Source: Noviherbaspirillum saxi (lineage in GTDB: Bacteria > Pseudomonadota > Gammaproteobacteria > Burkholderiales > Burkholderiaceae_D). From it: a stretch of 64,000 nucleotides of DNA. Position numbers and translations under genes: made by a program. The DNA lies in assembly GCF_003591035.1 (NCBI RefSeq), contig NZ_QYUO01000001.1, positions 558,001 through 622,000 of the forward strand, in the 5' to 3' direction. The notes under the pieces are model-generated. The model was not told the DNA's origin. It saw nothing but the letters and a program-made list of their open reading frames with translations, and did no database searches. Within the stretch, counting starts at the first letter, position 1, and every line of letters starts with the position of its first letter. Shown one piece after another: positions 26,773-36,577 of the stretch.

Positions 26773-27267
26773 CTACCTTTGTTGTGCGCAGTCGGCGCAC
26801 CATCCCTTAATGGTGAATTCGATGTCATGGCTCTGGAAGCCCTTGCCGAGGCTTTCGTCGAGCGCATTGCGCAACAGGCCGGCTTCGCCGATGCTGTCCA
26901 GGCAGAACACTTTCGCGCAGCGGGTGCATTTGAAATGCCCATGCTGATGATGCGGCGCGGCATCATCCTGGGCGACGCCGTGTTCCGCGCCCGAGCTGTA
27001 GCGAAATACCCGGTCGTCGCCTGCAATCTTGTGCGCCAGCCCGGCATCGGTCAGGCAGTCGAGCGCACGATACAGCGTGACGCGGTCCATGTCGGTAAAC
27101 GCATCCTGCATGTCCTGGTGCGAAAAGGCGCGCTGTGCATCGAGCAATGTCGCGAGAACCTTCACGCGCGCTGCAGTAATGCGTACCGCGGCTTCACGCA
27201 GTTGCACTTCCGCACGTGCCATGCTGGCTTCGGCCGGACTGGAAAAATGTTTTGCTTTGATACTCAT
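26773..27267 (-). CDS. zur: Fur-family regulator, Zur-like
   Basis: 164 aa. The winged-helix DNA-binding part includes VRITAARVKVLATLLDAQRAFSHQ and DMDRVTLYRALDCLTDAGL. The C-terminal dimerisation domain has a His-rich region (APHHQHGHFKC) and two CxxC pairs (CTRC; CADC) for structural zinc. It is first in an operon with the CobW gene. A palindrome lies 48 bp upstream. Zur is preferred over Fur because of the genes around it. Fur-like for iron is the alternative. Confidence 0.82.
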   Translation of the reverse strand: MSIKAKHFSSPAEASMARAEVQLREAAVRITAARVKVLATLLDAQRAFSHQDMQDAFTDMDRVTLYRALDCLTDAGLAHKIAGDDRVFRYSSGAEHGVAQDDAAPHHQHGHFKCTRCAKVFCLDSIGEAGLLRNALDESLGKGFQSHDIEFTIKGWCADCAQQR

Positions 27268-27314
27268 CTTGGCAAAGCGCTGATCGTACTGAAATAAAAA
27301 TTATGACGCATTTT

Positions 27315-27329
27315 TGCAATCCAGTTGCA
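27315..27329. promoter_or_regulatory. Candidate Zur operator upstream of zur
   Basis: TGCAATCCAGTTGCA shows inverted arms TGCAA/TTGCA, and is similar to the one at 24487-24501. It overlaps the predicted -35 area of a promoter whose -10 may be CATAAT at 27305-27300 (minus strand). This would allow autoregulation. Confidence 0.45.
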
Positions 27330-27362
27330 GAAATCGCTACCGCGAGCTACGGCTGCCGGATA

Positions 27363-28565
27363 TTACGGCTTATACAGCATCAATCCCTTCAGGTATTCGC
27401 CCTCCGGAAAGCTGGTTGTCATCGGGTGATCCGCCCCGGCCGACAGCCGCTTGAGAATGCGCGCATCGACCTTGGCATCGTTGGCGGCGCCGGCCACGAT
27501 CTTCTGGAACAGGTCGGCACTGATGGCGCCCGAGCAGGAATAAGTAAACAGCAGACCGCCTTCACGCAGCAGCTGGAAGCCGAGCAGATTGATGTCCTTG
27601 TAGGCGCGCGCCGCACGCTCGACATGGTCGGGCGAGGAGGCGAACTTGGGCGGATCGAGCACGATCAGATCGAAGCTTTTGCCCTGCTCGCGGAAGGCGC
27701 GCAAGGCCTTGAACACGTCCGCATCCTGCCATTCGGTCTTGTCGGCGGCAAAGCCGTTGAGTTCCACGTTGCGCCGGCCGATCGCAAGCGCTTCGCCGGA
27801 AGAATCGATCGACACCACGCTGCTGGCACCGCCCTTGAGCGCGGCAAGCGAAAAACCGCCGGTATAGCAAAAGCAGTTGAGTACGTCGCGGCCCGCCGCA
27901 TGCTCCATCACCAGCCGACGATTGTCGCGCTGGTCGACGTAAAAGCCGGTCTTGTGCCCGGTCTTGATATCGACGGCATAACGCACGCCGTTCTCGGTCA
28001 CGATGGTTTCATCCGACGGCTCATTGCCGGCCAGCGTCCCTGTCACCAGCGGCAATCCTTCGCGCTCGCGCACCGAGGCGTCGGAGCGCTCGTACACATT
28101 CGGGCAACCGGTCTCGGCGATCAGGGCCTGCACGATCGGTGCCTTCCATGCCTCTACGCCTGCCGACTGGAATTGGCACACCAGATGGCCTTGCTTGCCT
28201 GCGTACCAGTCGACCACCAGCCCGGGGAAGCCGTCCGCTTCGCCAAACACCAGACGGATCGCGTCGGTATCCTTGACGGTCGCCATACGGTAGGCAATGG
28301 CTTTCTTGATACGGCGCTTGATCAGCGCGTGATCGATGGGTTCGCTTTCATTGAAGCTCCATACGCGGGCGCGGATCTGCGATTTGGGGCTGTATGCGGC
28401 GCGTGCCAGGAACTGGCCTGATGCCGACTGCACGACCGCGGTGGCGCCGGACTTGTTCTTTTCTTCGGGCTTGCCATCGATATGGTCGATGGCGGTCGGA
28501 AAAATCCAGGGGTGGCGACGCAGCAGGCTTTTTTCCTTGCCGGGCTTGAGAGTGATGGTGAGCAT
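27363..28565 (-). CDS. rlmI: 23S rRNA m5C methyltransferase RlmI-like
   Basis: 400 aa. An N-terminal PUA-like domain (LKPGKEKSLLRRHPWIFP) is followed by a Rossmann methyltransferase with FCYTGGFSLAAL (SAM motif I) and VLDPPKFA, then TYSCSGAI with a Cys near the end of the catalytic pocket. RlmI makes m5C1962 in 23S rRNA in E. coli. RlmK-like domains are the alternative, but the length and PUA match RlmI. Stands alone between zur and xerC. Confidence 0.85.
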   Translation of the reverse strand: MLTITLKPGKEKSLLRRHPWIFPTAIDHIDGKPEEKNKSGATAVVQSASGQFLARAAYSPKSQIRARVWSFNESEPIDHALIKRRIKKAIAYRMATVKDTDAIRLVFGEADGFPGLVVDWYAGKQGHLVCQFQSAGVEAWKAPIVQALIAETGCPNVYERSDASVREREGLPLVTGTLAGNEPSDETIVTENGVRYAVDIKTGHKTGFYVDQRDNRRLVMEHAAGRDVLNCFCYTGGFSLAALKGGASSVVSIDSSGEALAIGRRNVELNGFAADKTEWQDADVFKALRAFREQGKSFDLIVLDPPKFASSPDHVERAARAYKDINLLGFQLLREGGLLFTYSCSGAISADLFQKIVAGAANDAKVDARILKRLSAGADHPMTTSFPEGEYLKGLMLYKP

Positions 28566-28654
28566 ATGAAATGAATGTGGGTTATCCGGCCGCGTTGGCG
28601 TCGGTGAAAAGCATGCGGTCGCCGCGGGAAAATGTTGAAACGATGACCCGGGAT

Positions 28655-29638
28655 TCAGTCTCCGGAGACTGCCTTCTTTTTCGCCCGGGGATGAGCGGCA
28701 TCGTACACCTGCGCCAGCCGCTGGAAATCCAGCGAGGTATATACCTGCGTGGCGGCGATCGAGGCATGTCCTAGCATTTCCTGCACCGCGCGCAGGTCCC
28801 CCGAGGATTGCAGCACATGCGATGCGAAGGAATGGCGCAGGACGTGGGGATGCACGTTCGCCGGAATGCCCAATGCCTGCGCATGGGCCTTCAGACGCGT
28901 CTGCACCATCCCAGGCGTGACCCGCTTGCCGCGATCGGACAGGAACAAAGGGTGCGGGTCCAGTCGCACCAGGCTATCGCGTACCGCCAGCCATGCGCGC
29001 AGCGCTTGCAATGCATGGCTGCCGACCGGCACCTTGCGCTGCTTGCTGCCCTTGCCGGTGACATTGACTTCGCCTTCGGCAAAGTCGATCCAGCCCGCCG
29101 ATTGGTATTCGCCGTCCTTCACGAAGCGCACGTCCAACGAAGTCAGCTCGGAGACACGCAAGCCGCTGGAATACAGCAGCTCGAACATTGCGCGATTGCA
29201 TAACTGGGGAGGCGATTGCGCATCCTTGCCCGGTGTGCTTTGAGCGACGACGCGCACCGCGTCATCGGCCGACAGCGCCTTGGGCAGCGGTTTGCTGCGC
29301 TTTGGCGCCTTGACGCCGTCGACCGGATTCGCCGCCAAGGTCTCCTGGTCGGCCAGCCATGCGAAAAAGCCGCGCCATGCGGACAGCTTGCGGGCGATCG
29401 AGCGCGGGTTCAAGCCTTTCGCGTGCAATTGCGATGCGAACTTGCGAATATGAAAATGACCGACCGCCGCCATGGCCGGCGCGCCGGGCAACGCGTCTAC
29501 CATGACGGTGAGTTCGCGCAAGTCGCTCCGGTATTCGGTAACGGTGCGCGGCGACAGCTTGCGCTGTTTTTCCAGATGCTCGACGTAGCCGGCGATACGG
29601 GCCCGGTTGGTCTCGGCAGACACGGTATTCTCAGTCAA
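28655..29638 (-). CDS. xerC: Tyrosine recombinase XerC
   Basis: 327 aa. SAM-like N-terminal domain (GYVEHLEKQRKLSPRTVTEYRSD), then the catalytic domain with Arg in YSSGLRVSEL, Lys in GKGSKQRKVP, HVLRHSFASH, and LGHASIAATQVYT with the nucleophilic Tyr. XerC and XerD resolve chromosome dimers at dif. The start overlaps the DUF484 gene end, and dapF-DUF484-xerC is a well-known order in betaproteobacteria and gammaproteobacteria. No phage or integron signature. Confidence 0.93.
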   Translation of the reverse strand: MTENTVSAETNRARIAGYVEHLEKQRKLSPRTVTEYRSDLRELTVMVDALPGAPAMAAVGHFHIRKFASQLHAKGLNPRSIARKLSAWRGFFAWLADQETLAANPVDGVKAPKRSKPLPKALSADDAVRVVAQSTPGKDAQSPPQLCNRAMFELLYSSGLRVSELTSLDVRFVKDGEYQSAGWIDFAEGEVNVTGKGSKQRKVPVGSHALQALRAWLAVRDSLVRLDPHPLFLSDRGKRVTPGMVQTRLKAHAQALGIPANVHPHVLRHSFASHVLQSSGDLRAVQEMLGHASIAATQVYTSLDFQRLAQVYDAAHPRAKKKAVSGD

Positions 29639-30299
29639 GCAGGCAATTCATCGCGGCGCTGGCGATTTCGGCAATTTTCGACAGGTAGTCGGTCGCCATT
29701 TCGGTGCCGAATCGGCTTGGGTCGGACGAACCCAGCACCAGCAAGCCGAATGCTTCCGGTGCGGCGCCGATGCGCAGCGGCAGCATCGCGATCGATTGTA
29801 TCGATTCCGCGTCTTCCAGCCAGGAGGCAGCTTCAAAGTCTTGATTCGGGCCGCAATAAGGCGCGGTCAGACCGTTGCAGAAAATTTTTGCATCTTCCGA
29901 TACCGGCGCGGCGAACCAGGTATGCGCGAATTCTTCTGCCACGCCCCAAATGCGCAGCGTGGCATGGGGTACCGAGAAAATCGTCTGCAGGCCGCTGATC
30001 AAGGTATGCGGCATGTCGACATCGTTACGCGCCAGCAGCAGCGAACGGGTCCACTCCAGGAATTTTTGCGTGATCGCGTCGTTTTCCTGCGCAATGCGCA
30101 ACAGATCCGCCATCCGCAATTCATGGATCTTGATCTTTTCGCGCAAGACTTCCATCTGGCGTTCCTGCAGCGATACCGCACGGCCGGCGACCGGGCTGGT
30201 CAGCTTGACGCGGGAGAGCAGTTCGCTGTGCTCTTCAAAGAAATGCGGATTGTCGGACAGGAAATCGGCGACAGCGTTGGAGTCCAGTTCGTAAGTCAT
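29631..30299 (-). CDS. DUF484 family protein
   Basis: 222 aa cytoplasmic protein. The N-terminal VADFLSDNPHFFEEHSELL is the DUF484 signature, followed by a coiled coil (SLQERQMEVLREKIKIHE) and a GAF-like C-terminal domain. The role of DUF484 is not known, although it is nearly always with dapF and xerC. It overlaps xerC by eight bases. Confidence 0.9.
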   Translation of the reverse strand: MTYELDSNAVADFLSDNPHFFEEHSELLSRVKLTSPVAGRAVSLQERQMEVLREKIKIHELRMADLLRIAQENDAITQKFLEWTRSLLLARNDVDMPHTLISGLQTIFSVPHATLRIWGVAEEFAHTWFAAPVSEDAKIFCNGLTAPYCGPNQDFEAASWLEDAESIQSIAMLPLRIGAAPEAFGLLVLGSSDPSRFGTEMATDYLSKIAEIASAAMNCLLD

Positions 30300-30424
30300 A
30301 GCGCAGTTCGGTTAGGTCGCAGTGTGGAAGGCGTGATTTTAACCGACAACCCTCGATGCAGGACGCTGTATCAAGGGCGCAGGGATGCCGGAGCCTGTCG
30401 GCCGATGACAGGGCAAATCCTTGT

Positions 30425-31276
30425 TCAGATGTCGATTTCGCCTTCAAATACGGTAACGGCGGGACCGGTGAGCAACACCGGCGCTGCACCGCCATCCCAA
30501 GCGATCGATAATTCGCCACCGCGTGTCGCGACCGTGACCGGCGAATCCAGCAAACCGCGCCGGATTCCGGCGACGACCGCGGCGCAGGCGCCGGTGCCGC
30601 ACGCCAGCGTTTCGCCGGCGCCGCGTTCGAACACGCGCAGCTTGACGGCGTGGCGGTCGACTACCTGCATGAAGCCGGCATTGACGCGCGCGGGAAAGCG
30701 CGGATGGTTTTCAATCACGGGACCATCGATGCCAACCGGTGCCGCATCGGCGTCCGCCACGACTTGAACCGCATGCGGATTGCCCATCGATACCGCTGAA
30801 ATCCAGATGGTCTTGCCATTGATTTCCAGCGGCCACAGCATATCCTCGTGCTCAGCCCGTGCCTGCAACCCGTTCGCGTCGAACGGTACACGAACGGCGT
30901 CAAGGATGGGCGCGCCCATGTCGACCGTAATGCGTCCATCCGCTTCCAGCCGGGGTTCGATCACGCCCGACATGGTTTCGACCTTGATCGCGCGCTTGTC
31001 GGTAAGGCCCTTGTCGGTCACGAATCTCACGAAGGCACGCGCGCCGTTGCCGCATTGTTCGACTTCGCCGCCGTCGGCGTTGTAGATGCGATAACGAAAA
31101 TCGACGCCATCGGATTGCGGCTTTTCCACCACCAGCATCTGGTCTGCGCCGACGCCAAAACGGCGGTCGGCCAACGCTTTCCACTGTTCCGGAGTGAATG
31201 TTACCTGCTGGTTAACCGCATCGATCACGACGAAGTCATTGCCGGCGCCGTGCATTTTTGTGAATTTGAGTTTCAT
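30425..31276 (-). CDS. dapF: Diaminopimelate epimerase
   Basis: 283 aa. LL-DAP to meso-DAP epimerase for lysine and peptidoglycan. Catalytic cysteines are in [12 protein letters not shown] and LACGTGACA. The start [17 protein letters not shown] is the classical one. It lies 125 bp upstream of DUF484, on the same strand, and 51 bp after the acyltransferase gene. The gap of 125 bp shows no gene. Confidence 0.96.
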   Translation of the reverse strand: MKLKFTKMHGAGNDFVVIDAVNQQVTFTPEQWKALADRRFGVGADQMLVVEKPQSDGVDFRYRIYNADGGEVEQCGNGARAFVRFVTDKGLTDKRAIKVETMSGVIEPRLEADGRITVDMGAPILDAVRVPFDANGLQARAEHEDMLWPLEINGKTIWISAVSMGNPHAVQVVADADAAPVGIDGPVIENHPRFPARVNAGFMQVVDRHAVKLRVFERGAGETLACGTGACAAVVAGIRRGLLDSPVTVATRGGELSIAWDGGAAPVLLTGPAVTVFEGEIDI

Positions 31277-31327
31277 GCCGAAATTATAGTCTGGCTGCTT
31301 GCGTCGGTTGCCGCTTGCATCCGTCGT

Positions 31328-32212
31328 TCATGCGTTTGGAGCGTTTGCCGCGTAGAGACTCGGCACACCGGGCGGCCGGGTCTTGAAGCGTTTGTGCGCC
31401 CAGAAGTATTCAGATGGCGCTTCCATCACTCTTTCCTCGATGAATGCATTCATGCGGCGGGTGGCCGCCACCATATCGGTCCCCGGATAGTCTTCCCACG
31501 CGGGATAAAAGCTGACTTTCCAGCCACGGTAATTCGGCAGGAAAGTCGCCACCACGGGAATGACCTTGGCGCCGGTCGCACCAGCGATACGCGCCGGCGC
31601 CGTCAGCGTGGCGGCGGGAATGCCAAAGAAAGGTACGAATTCCGCATCCTTTTCGCCGAAATCCATATCCGGCAACATGAAAAACGGCAAGCCATCGCGC
31701 ATTGCACGAATGATAGGTTTGACGCCTTCAGCGCGGGAGAACAGTTTCACCGGACGAAAACGCGAACGTCCCTTGCGCAAGGCTTGATCGAACACCTGGT
31801 TTTGCTGGCGGGTATAGATGGAGCACAAGGCCGAATCGAGCATGACGGCTACGCCGGCCACATCCAGGCATACGAAGTGTGGGCAGAGCAGAATGGTCGG
31901 TCCTGATCCTATCTGGTCCAGCGGCACGCGCGGCTCGACGACCAGCAAGCGCTTCAGGCGCGCTTCCGACGCCCACCAGAGCACGCCGCGTTCGAGCACG
32001 CTGCGCGCATACGCCTGGAAATGTCTCCTGGCAATAGTGCGGCGCGCCTGATCCGACACTTGGGGCATGCACAGCCGCAGATTGGTCAGTGCGATATTGC
32101 GGCGCGAGCGCACAAGGGCAAACAGCAGCGAGCCGATCCCTTCGCCGATGCGCCCGAGCAAGGGCAGCGGCAACCAGTGCAGCAGCCACATCAGGCCTAA
32201 CAACAATCTCAT
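31328..32212 (-). CDS. Lipid A acyltransferase-like protein (HX4D)
   Basis: 294 aa LpxL/LpxM/HtrB-type acyltransferase with one N-terminal membrane segment. The catalytic motif is H112-FVCL-D117, followed by FMLPDMDFGEKDAEFVPFFG and the later SEYFWAHKRFKTRPPG. It adds a secondary acyl chain to lipid A in the inner membrane. It overlaps the upstream paralogue by four bases. Which acyl position is used cannot be told from sequence. Confidence 0.9.
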   Translation of the reverse strand: MRLLLGLMWLLHWLPLPLLGRIGEGIGSLLFALVRSRRNIALTNLRLCMPQVSDQARRTIARRHFQAYARSVLERGVLWWASEARLKRLLVVEPRVPLDQIGSGPTILLCPHFVCLDVAGVAVMLDSALCSIYTRQQNQVFDQALRKGRSRFRPVKLFSRAEGVKPIIRAMRDGLPFFMLPDMDFGEKDAEFVPFFGIPAATLTAPARIAGATGAKVIPVVATFLPNYRGWKVSFYPAWEDYPGTDMVAATRRMNAFIEERVMEAPSEYFWAHKRFKTRPPGVPSLYAANAPNA

Positions 32213-33063
32213 GAGTGGCCTTCTTGTAAATGGGGTGGGGTGACGCCGTCAGGAACCTTGTAACGGTTATAGCTCCAGAAATACTGCGCCGGACTCTGTG
32301 CGATCAATTTTTCCATCGCGGCATTGATCGCGCGCGCCTGTTGTTGCTGGGTATCGCCGAGCGTTTCGTCAAAGGCAACGAAGCGCATCACATATCCAGC
32401 ACCGTGCGGCAGGCGTTCGGCATAAGTCAGGATGATAGGCGCGCCCGATAGTTGATGCAGCTTGACCGGCAGCGTCATCGTATACGCCGGTTTGCCAAAG
32501 AATTCGGCCCACACGCCTTCGCCATGCTGCGGCACCTGGTCCGGCAGCACGCCGACCGGTTCGCCCTGCCGCAAGGCTTTGAGCAGCATGCGTACGCCCG
32601 ACAGGTTGGCTGGCGCGAGGCGCAACTGCCCGCGTGCGCGTGCGCCTTCGATCAATGGTTTCAGCGCTTCCTTGTGCGGAGGGCGGTAAAGCACGGTCAA
32701 TGGTGTCTTGGTGCCAACGATTTGCGCGGTGATTTCAAAGCAGCCCAGATGCGGTGTCAAAAATACGACACCGCGTCCGGCATCAAAGGCGGCCTGCACG
32801 ATATCCCAGTTTTCGATACGGGTGCTATCGATCACCCGCTGTGGCGGGGCACACCAGACGAAGGGTAGTTCCAGGATGTTCTTGCCTGCTTCCGTAATTG
32901 CCGAAGATAAATGGTCGCCGAAGCCGGCAGCAGTAATGTTGCTTTTCAGTCTACGGCGATAGGAAGGCGTGAGCAGATACACCAGCCAGCCAAGAATGGC
33001 GCCAATTGCATGCAAAACCGGTAATGGCAGCCTAGAAAGCAGGCGAAAAAGAGAGACAAGCAT
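32209..33063 (-). CDS. Second lipid A acyltransferase-like protein (HX4E)
   Basis: 284 aa paralogue of the next gene with motif H105-LGCF-E110. The start MLVSLFRLLSRLPLPVL (ATG 33061-33063) supplies the membrane helix; upstream in-frame codons would run into the metK leader and gene and are not real. QYFWSYNRYKVPDG is the C-terminal signature. The two acyltransferases form one operon, divergent from metK. In proteobacteria the pair usually does successive acylations of lipid A. Confidence 0.9.
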   Translation of the reverse strand: MLVSLFRLLSRLPLPVLHAIGAILGWLVYLLTPSYRRRLKSNITAAGFGDHLSSAITEAGKNILELPFVWCAPPQRVIDSTRIENWDIVQAAFDAGRGVVFLTPHLGCFEITAQIVGTKTPLTVLYRPPHKEALKPLIEGARARGQLRLAPANLSGVRMLLKALRQGEPVGVLPDQVPQHGEGVWAEFFGKPAYTMTLPVKLHQLSGAPIILTYAERLPHGAGYVMRFVAFDETLGDTQQQQARAINAAMEKLIAQSPAQYFWSYNRYKVPDGVTPPHLQEGHS

Positions 33064-33083
33064 CAAGATACGCTTTAGAAAAT

Positions 33084-33111
33084 TTGTGATTTTTTTCCAG
33101 ACGCGTAAAAT
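33084..33111 (+). promoter_or_regulatory. Candidate sigma-70 promoter of metK
   Basis: TTGTGA (33084-33089), 16 bases, TAAAAT (33106-33111). Transcription would begin near 33118, right before the first stem of the metK leader. Confidence 0.5.
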
Positions 33112-33117
33112 ATCATA

Positions 33118-33300
33118 CGATGCAATCCAAATTGGACGCGAATCGGATGATTTGGGACGAACAGGATTGCATGAATCATGCGTTCCCGCCGAGTTAATAG
33201 ACAACTTGCGAGGCGGTTTACAAATTTCGCTAAAGCGTCGCAGGCTCATTGGGTTGGCCGCGACAAGGTCCTCACCAACTATCCTTACAGGGAGCCTGCG

Positions 33301-33301
<1 letters not shown>
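33118..33301 (+). promoter_or_regulatory. Structured metK leader, candidate riboswitch or attenuator
   Basis: This 180-base leader shows three notable pairings. (1) ATGCAATCC (33120-33128) with GGATTGCAT (33164-33172), 9 bp perfect, near the predicted 5' end. (2) TCGCAGGCTC (33238-33247) with GAGCCTGCGA (33292-33301), 10 bp perfect; the 3' arm contains part of the GGAG ribosome site and the A of the metK ATG. (3) CTTGCGA (33205-33211) with TCGCAGG (33238-33244), 7 bp with one G-U. Pairings 2 and 3 use the same bases and exclude one another, which is the layout of a translational switch. I could not match it to a SAM riboswitch that I know. Confidence 0.5.
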
Positions 33302-34464
<1,163 letters not shown>

Positions 34465-34479
34465 AGAAAAGTCGCAAAG

Positions 34480-34507
34480 TGGCGGCATGCGCGGGAGCAT
34501 GCCGCCA
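34480..34507 (+). terminator. Hairpin after metK
   Basis: TGGCGGCATGC (34480-34490), loop GCGGGA, GCATGCCGCCA (34497-34507): 11-bp perfect stem, 15 bp after the metK stop. No U-run follows, so it may be a weak or factor-dependent terminator or an mRNA end-protecting stem. Confidence 0.5.
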
Positions 34508-34562
34508 ATCGCGCATTGAATTCGATGCCGTCTTTTAGCGGTGGATCACGCAGCAGCTAAGG

Positions 34563-34568
34563 TATAAT
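34563..34568 (+). promoter_or_regulatory. -10 box of the ahcY promoter
   Basis: TATAAT at 34563-34568 lies directly before the SAH riboswitch, whose first paired base is at 34576. This would place the transcription start just at the 5' edge of the aptamer. The -35 region is not clear. Confidence 0.6.
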
Positions 34569-34575
34569 CCCGCAT

Positions 34576-34646
34576 TCCAAGGAGCGTTGCAGCATGGTGT
34601 TTTCGACACCGTGTCAGGCTTGGATATCTTTATCGCAACGGCGCTC
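34576..34646 (+). ncRNA. SAH riboswitch (S-adenosylhomocysteine)
   Basis: The pairing is that of the ahcY-associated SAH aptamer. P1: GAGCG (34582-34586) with CGCTC (34642-34646), and TTGC (34587-34590) with GCAA (34635-34638), with the usual internal bulge. P2: ATGGTGT (34594-34600) with ACACCGT (34606-34612). Pseudoknot: TCCAAG (34576-34581) with CTTGGA (34619-34624). It sits 40 bases upstream of the ahcY ATG. Known members switch on the hydrolase gene when SAH builds up. Confidence 0.93.
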
Positions 34647-34685
34647 ACGTTACTTTTTTCTATCTTTTCAGGAAAGGAGGGCGTG

Positions 34686-36104
34686 ATGAGCGCCGTTATC
34701 TCGAATACCACTTCCCAGGATTTTTTTGTTGCCGATCTCAGCCTTGCCGACTGGGGCCGCAAGGAAATCAAGATTGCCGAAACGGAAATGCCCGGCCTGA
34801 TGGCCATCCGTGAGGAATTCGCCGCCGCGCAGCCGCTCAAGGGTGCGCTGATCACCGGCTCGCTCCACATGACGATCCAGACCGCGGTATTGATCCAGAC
34901 GCTGGAAGCGCTGGGCGCACGCGTGCGTTGGGCATCGTGCAACATCTATTCGACCCAGGACCATGCAGCCGCCGCGATTGCCGCCAACGGCACGCCGGTG
35001 TTCGCATTCAAGGGCGAAAACCTGGACGAATACTGGGACTTCACCCATCGCATCTTCGAATGGCCGAACGGCGAATATTCGAACATGATTCTCGATGATG
35101 GCGGCGATGCGACGCTGTTGCTGCACTTGGGCACCCGTGCTGAAAAAGACATCAGCGTGCTCGACAAGCCGGATTCGGAAGAAGCGGTTTGCCTGTTCAA
35201 TTCGATCAAGAAAAAGCTGGCGACCGACCCGACCTGGTATTCCGCCCGCCTGGCGAAAATCCAGGGTGTGACCGAAGAAACCACCACCGGCGTGCACCGC
35301 CTGTATCAGATGCACAAGGAAGGCAAGCTGGCTTTCCCCGCGATCAACGTCAATGACTCGGTCACCAAGTCGAAATTCGACAACCTGTACGGCTGCCGCG
35401 AATCGCTGGTCGACGGCATCAAGCGCGCAACCGACGTCATGGTTGCCGGCAAGGTCGCCGTGGTCGCAGGCTATGGCGATGTGGGCAAAGGTTCGGCACA
35501 GGCTTTGCGCGCGCTGTCGGCACAGGTATGGGTCACTGAAATCGATCCGATCTGCGCACTGCAGGCGGCGATGGAAGGCTATCGCGTAGTGACCATGGAT
35601 TATGCCGCCGAACATGGCGACATCTTCGTGACCGCGACCGGCAACTACCATGTGATCACGCACGAGCACATGAAGAAGATGAAAGACCAGGCAATCGTCT
35701 GCAACATCGGCCACTTCGACAATGAAATCGAAGTCGCCGCATTGAAGCAGTACACCTGGGAAAACATCAAGCCGCAGGTCGACCATGTGATTTTCCCCGA
35801 TGGCAAGCGCATCATCCTGCTGGCCGAAGGCCGCCTGGTCAACCTCGGTTGCGGTACTGGCCATCCGTCGTATGTGATGAGCTCTTCGTTCGCCAACCAG
35901 ACGATCGCGCAGATCGAGTTGTTCACCAATACCGCGGCTTACCCGGTCGGTGTTTACACCTTGCCCAAGCATCTCGATGAAAAGGTCGCGCGCCTGCAGC
36001 TCAAGAAGCTCAATGCGCAACTGACCGTGCTGACCGACGAACAGGCAAACTACATTGGCGTGAAGCAGACCGGCCCGTACAAGCCGGACCACTATCGCTA
36101 CTAA
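34686..36104 (+). CDS. ahcY: S-adenosylhomocysteine hydrolase
   Basis: 472 aa; SAH to homocysteine and adenosine, NAD-dependent. [20 protein letters not shown] substrate region (here [16 protein letters not shown]), [17 protein letters not shown] for NAD binding, and the C-terminal KPDHYRY are visible. An AGGAGG site at 34675-34680 decides the start at 34686; an upstream ATG at 34587 is inside the riboswitch and is not used. Under control of the SAH riboswitch. Normal length for the proteobacterial enzyme. Confidence 0.97.
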   Translation: MSAVISNTTSQDFFVADLSLADWGRKEIKIAETEMPGLMAIREEFAAAQPLKGALITGSLHMTIQTAVLIQTLEALGARVRWASCNIYSTQDHAAAAIAANGTPVFAFKGENLDEYWDFTHRIFEWPNGEYSNMILDDGGDATLLLHLGTRAEKDISVLDKPDSEEAVCLFNSIKKKLATDPTWYSARLAKIQGVTEETTTGVHRLYQMHKEGKLAFPAINVNDSVTKSKFDNLYGCRESLVDGIKRATDVMVAGKVAVVAGYGDVGKGSAQALRALSAQVWVTEIDPICALQAAMEGYRVVTMDYAAEHGDIFVTATGNYHVITHEHMKKMKDQAIVCNIGHFDNEIEVAALKQYTWENIKPQVDHVIFPDGKRIILLAEGRLVNLGCGTGHPSYVMSSSFANQTIAQIELFTNTAAYPVGVYTLPKHLDEKVARLQLKKLNAQLTVLTDEQANYIGVKQTGPYKPDHYRY

Positions 36105-36235
36105 GCGTTGCCAAGGACTGCATGCTGCGCCGGCTGCATGGCTTGCGCAGCAAACGTCTGAATGAAGCGGATGAGCAGGGCGCATCTCGGTGCGTCTTGC
36201 CCATCTTCCTGCAATGCCGGCGAGAAGAGGTCGAC

Positions 36236-36577
36236 ATGCGTTTGCTATTTGCCTGGCTAATCAATGCTGCGGCGCTGTTCGCAGTGTCTTATTTGATGAA
36301 GACGGTGTACGTCGAGGACTTCGTGGTTGCCTTGATCGCAGCCCTGGTGCTCGGGTTCGTCAATACACTGATACGACCTGTGCTGTTGCTGTTGACGCTA
36401 CCGGTGACTTTATTGACGCTGGGATTGTTCATCTTCATCGTCAATGGCTTGATGTTCTGGGCAGTTGCCAATTTCGTCGGCGGTTTCTATGTCGCCGGAT
36501 TTTGGTCGGCGGTCGGTGGCGCACTGTTATACAGCCTTATCTCGTGGGGACTTTCTGCTCTCCTGCTAAAAAAATGA
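36236..36577 (+). CDS. Phage-holin-4-family-like membrane protein
   Basis: 113 aa with four hydrophobic segments (residues 1-20, 28-50, 55-80, 85-110), ending in LLLKK. The pattern, MRLLFAWLINAAALFAVSYL and RPVLLLLTLPVTLLTLGLF, is that of the Phage_holin_4_2 family, which is mostly chromosomal despite its name. It stands between ahcY and metF and overlaps metF by four bases (ATGA), an arrangement that is common in betaproteobacteria. Role in the SAM cycle is not known. No phage genes are near. Confidence 0.85.
   Translation: MRLLFAWLINAAALFAVSYLMKTVYVEDFVVALIAALVLGFVNTLIRPVLLLLTLPVTLLTLGLFIFIVNGLMFWAVANFVGGFYVAGFWSAVGGALLYSLISWGLSALLLKK

Noticed and set aside
28655..29638. Integrase of a mobile element
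   Set aside because: Sequence and the dapF-DUF484-xerC context show the housekeeping XerC.
34587..34685. Upstream start for ahcY at 34587
   Set aside because: The codons lie in the SAH riboswitch and the perfect ribosome site is before 34686.
34668..36185. 505-codon open frame opposite ahcY
   Set aside because: Shadow of a highly expressed gene with biased codons; no family pattern.
36236..36577. Prophage signal from a holin-like protein
   Set aside because: This holin-4 family is usually chromosomal; no phage genes are near and it is in the metK-ahcY-metF group.
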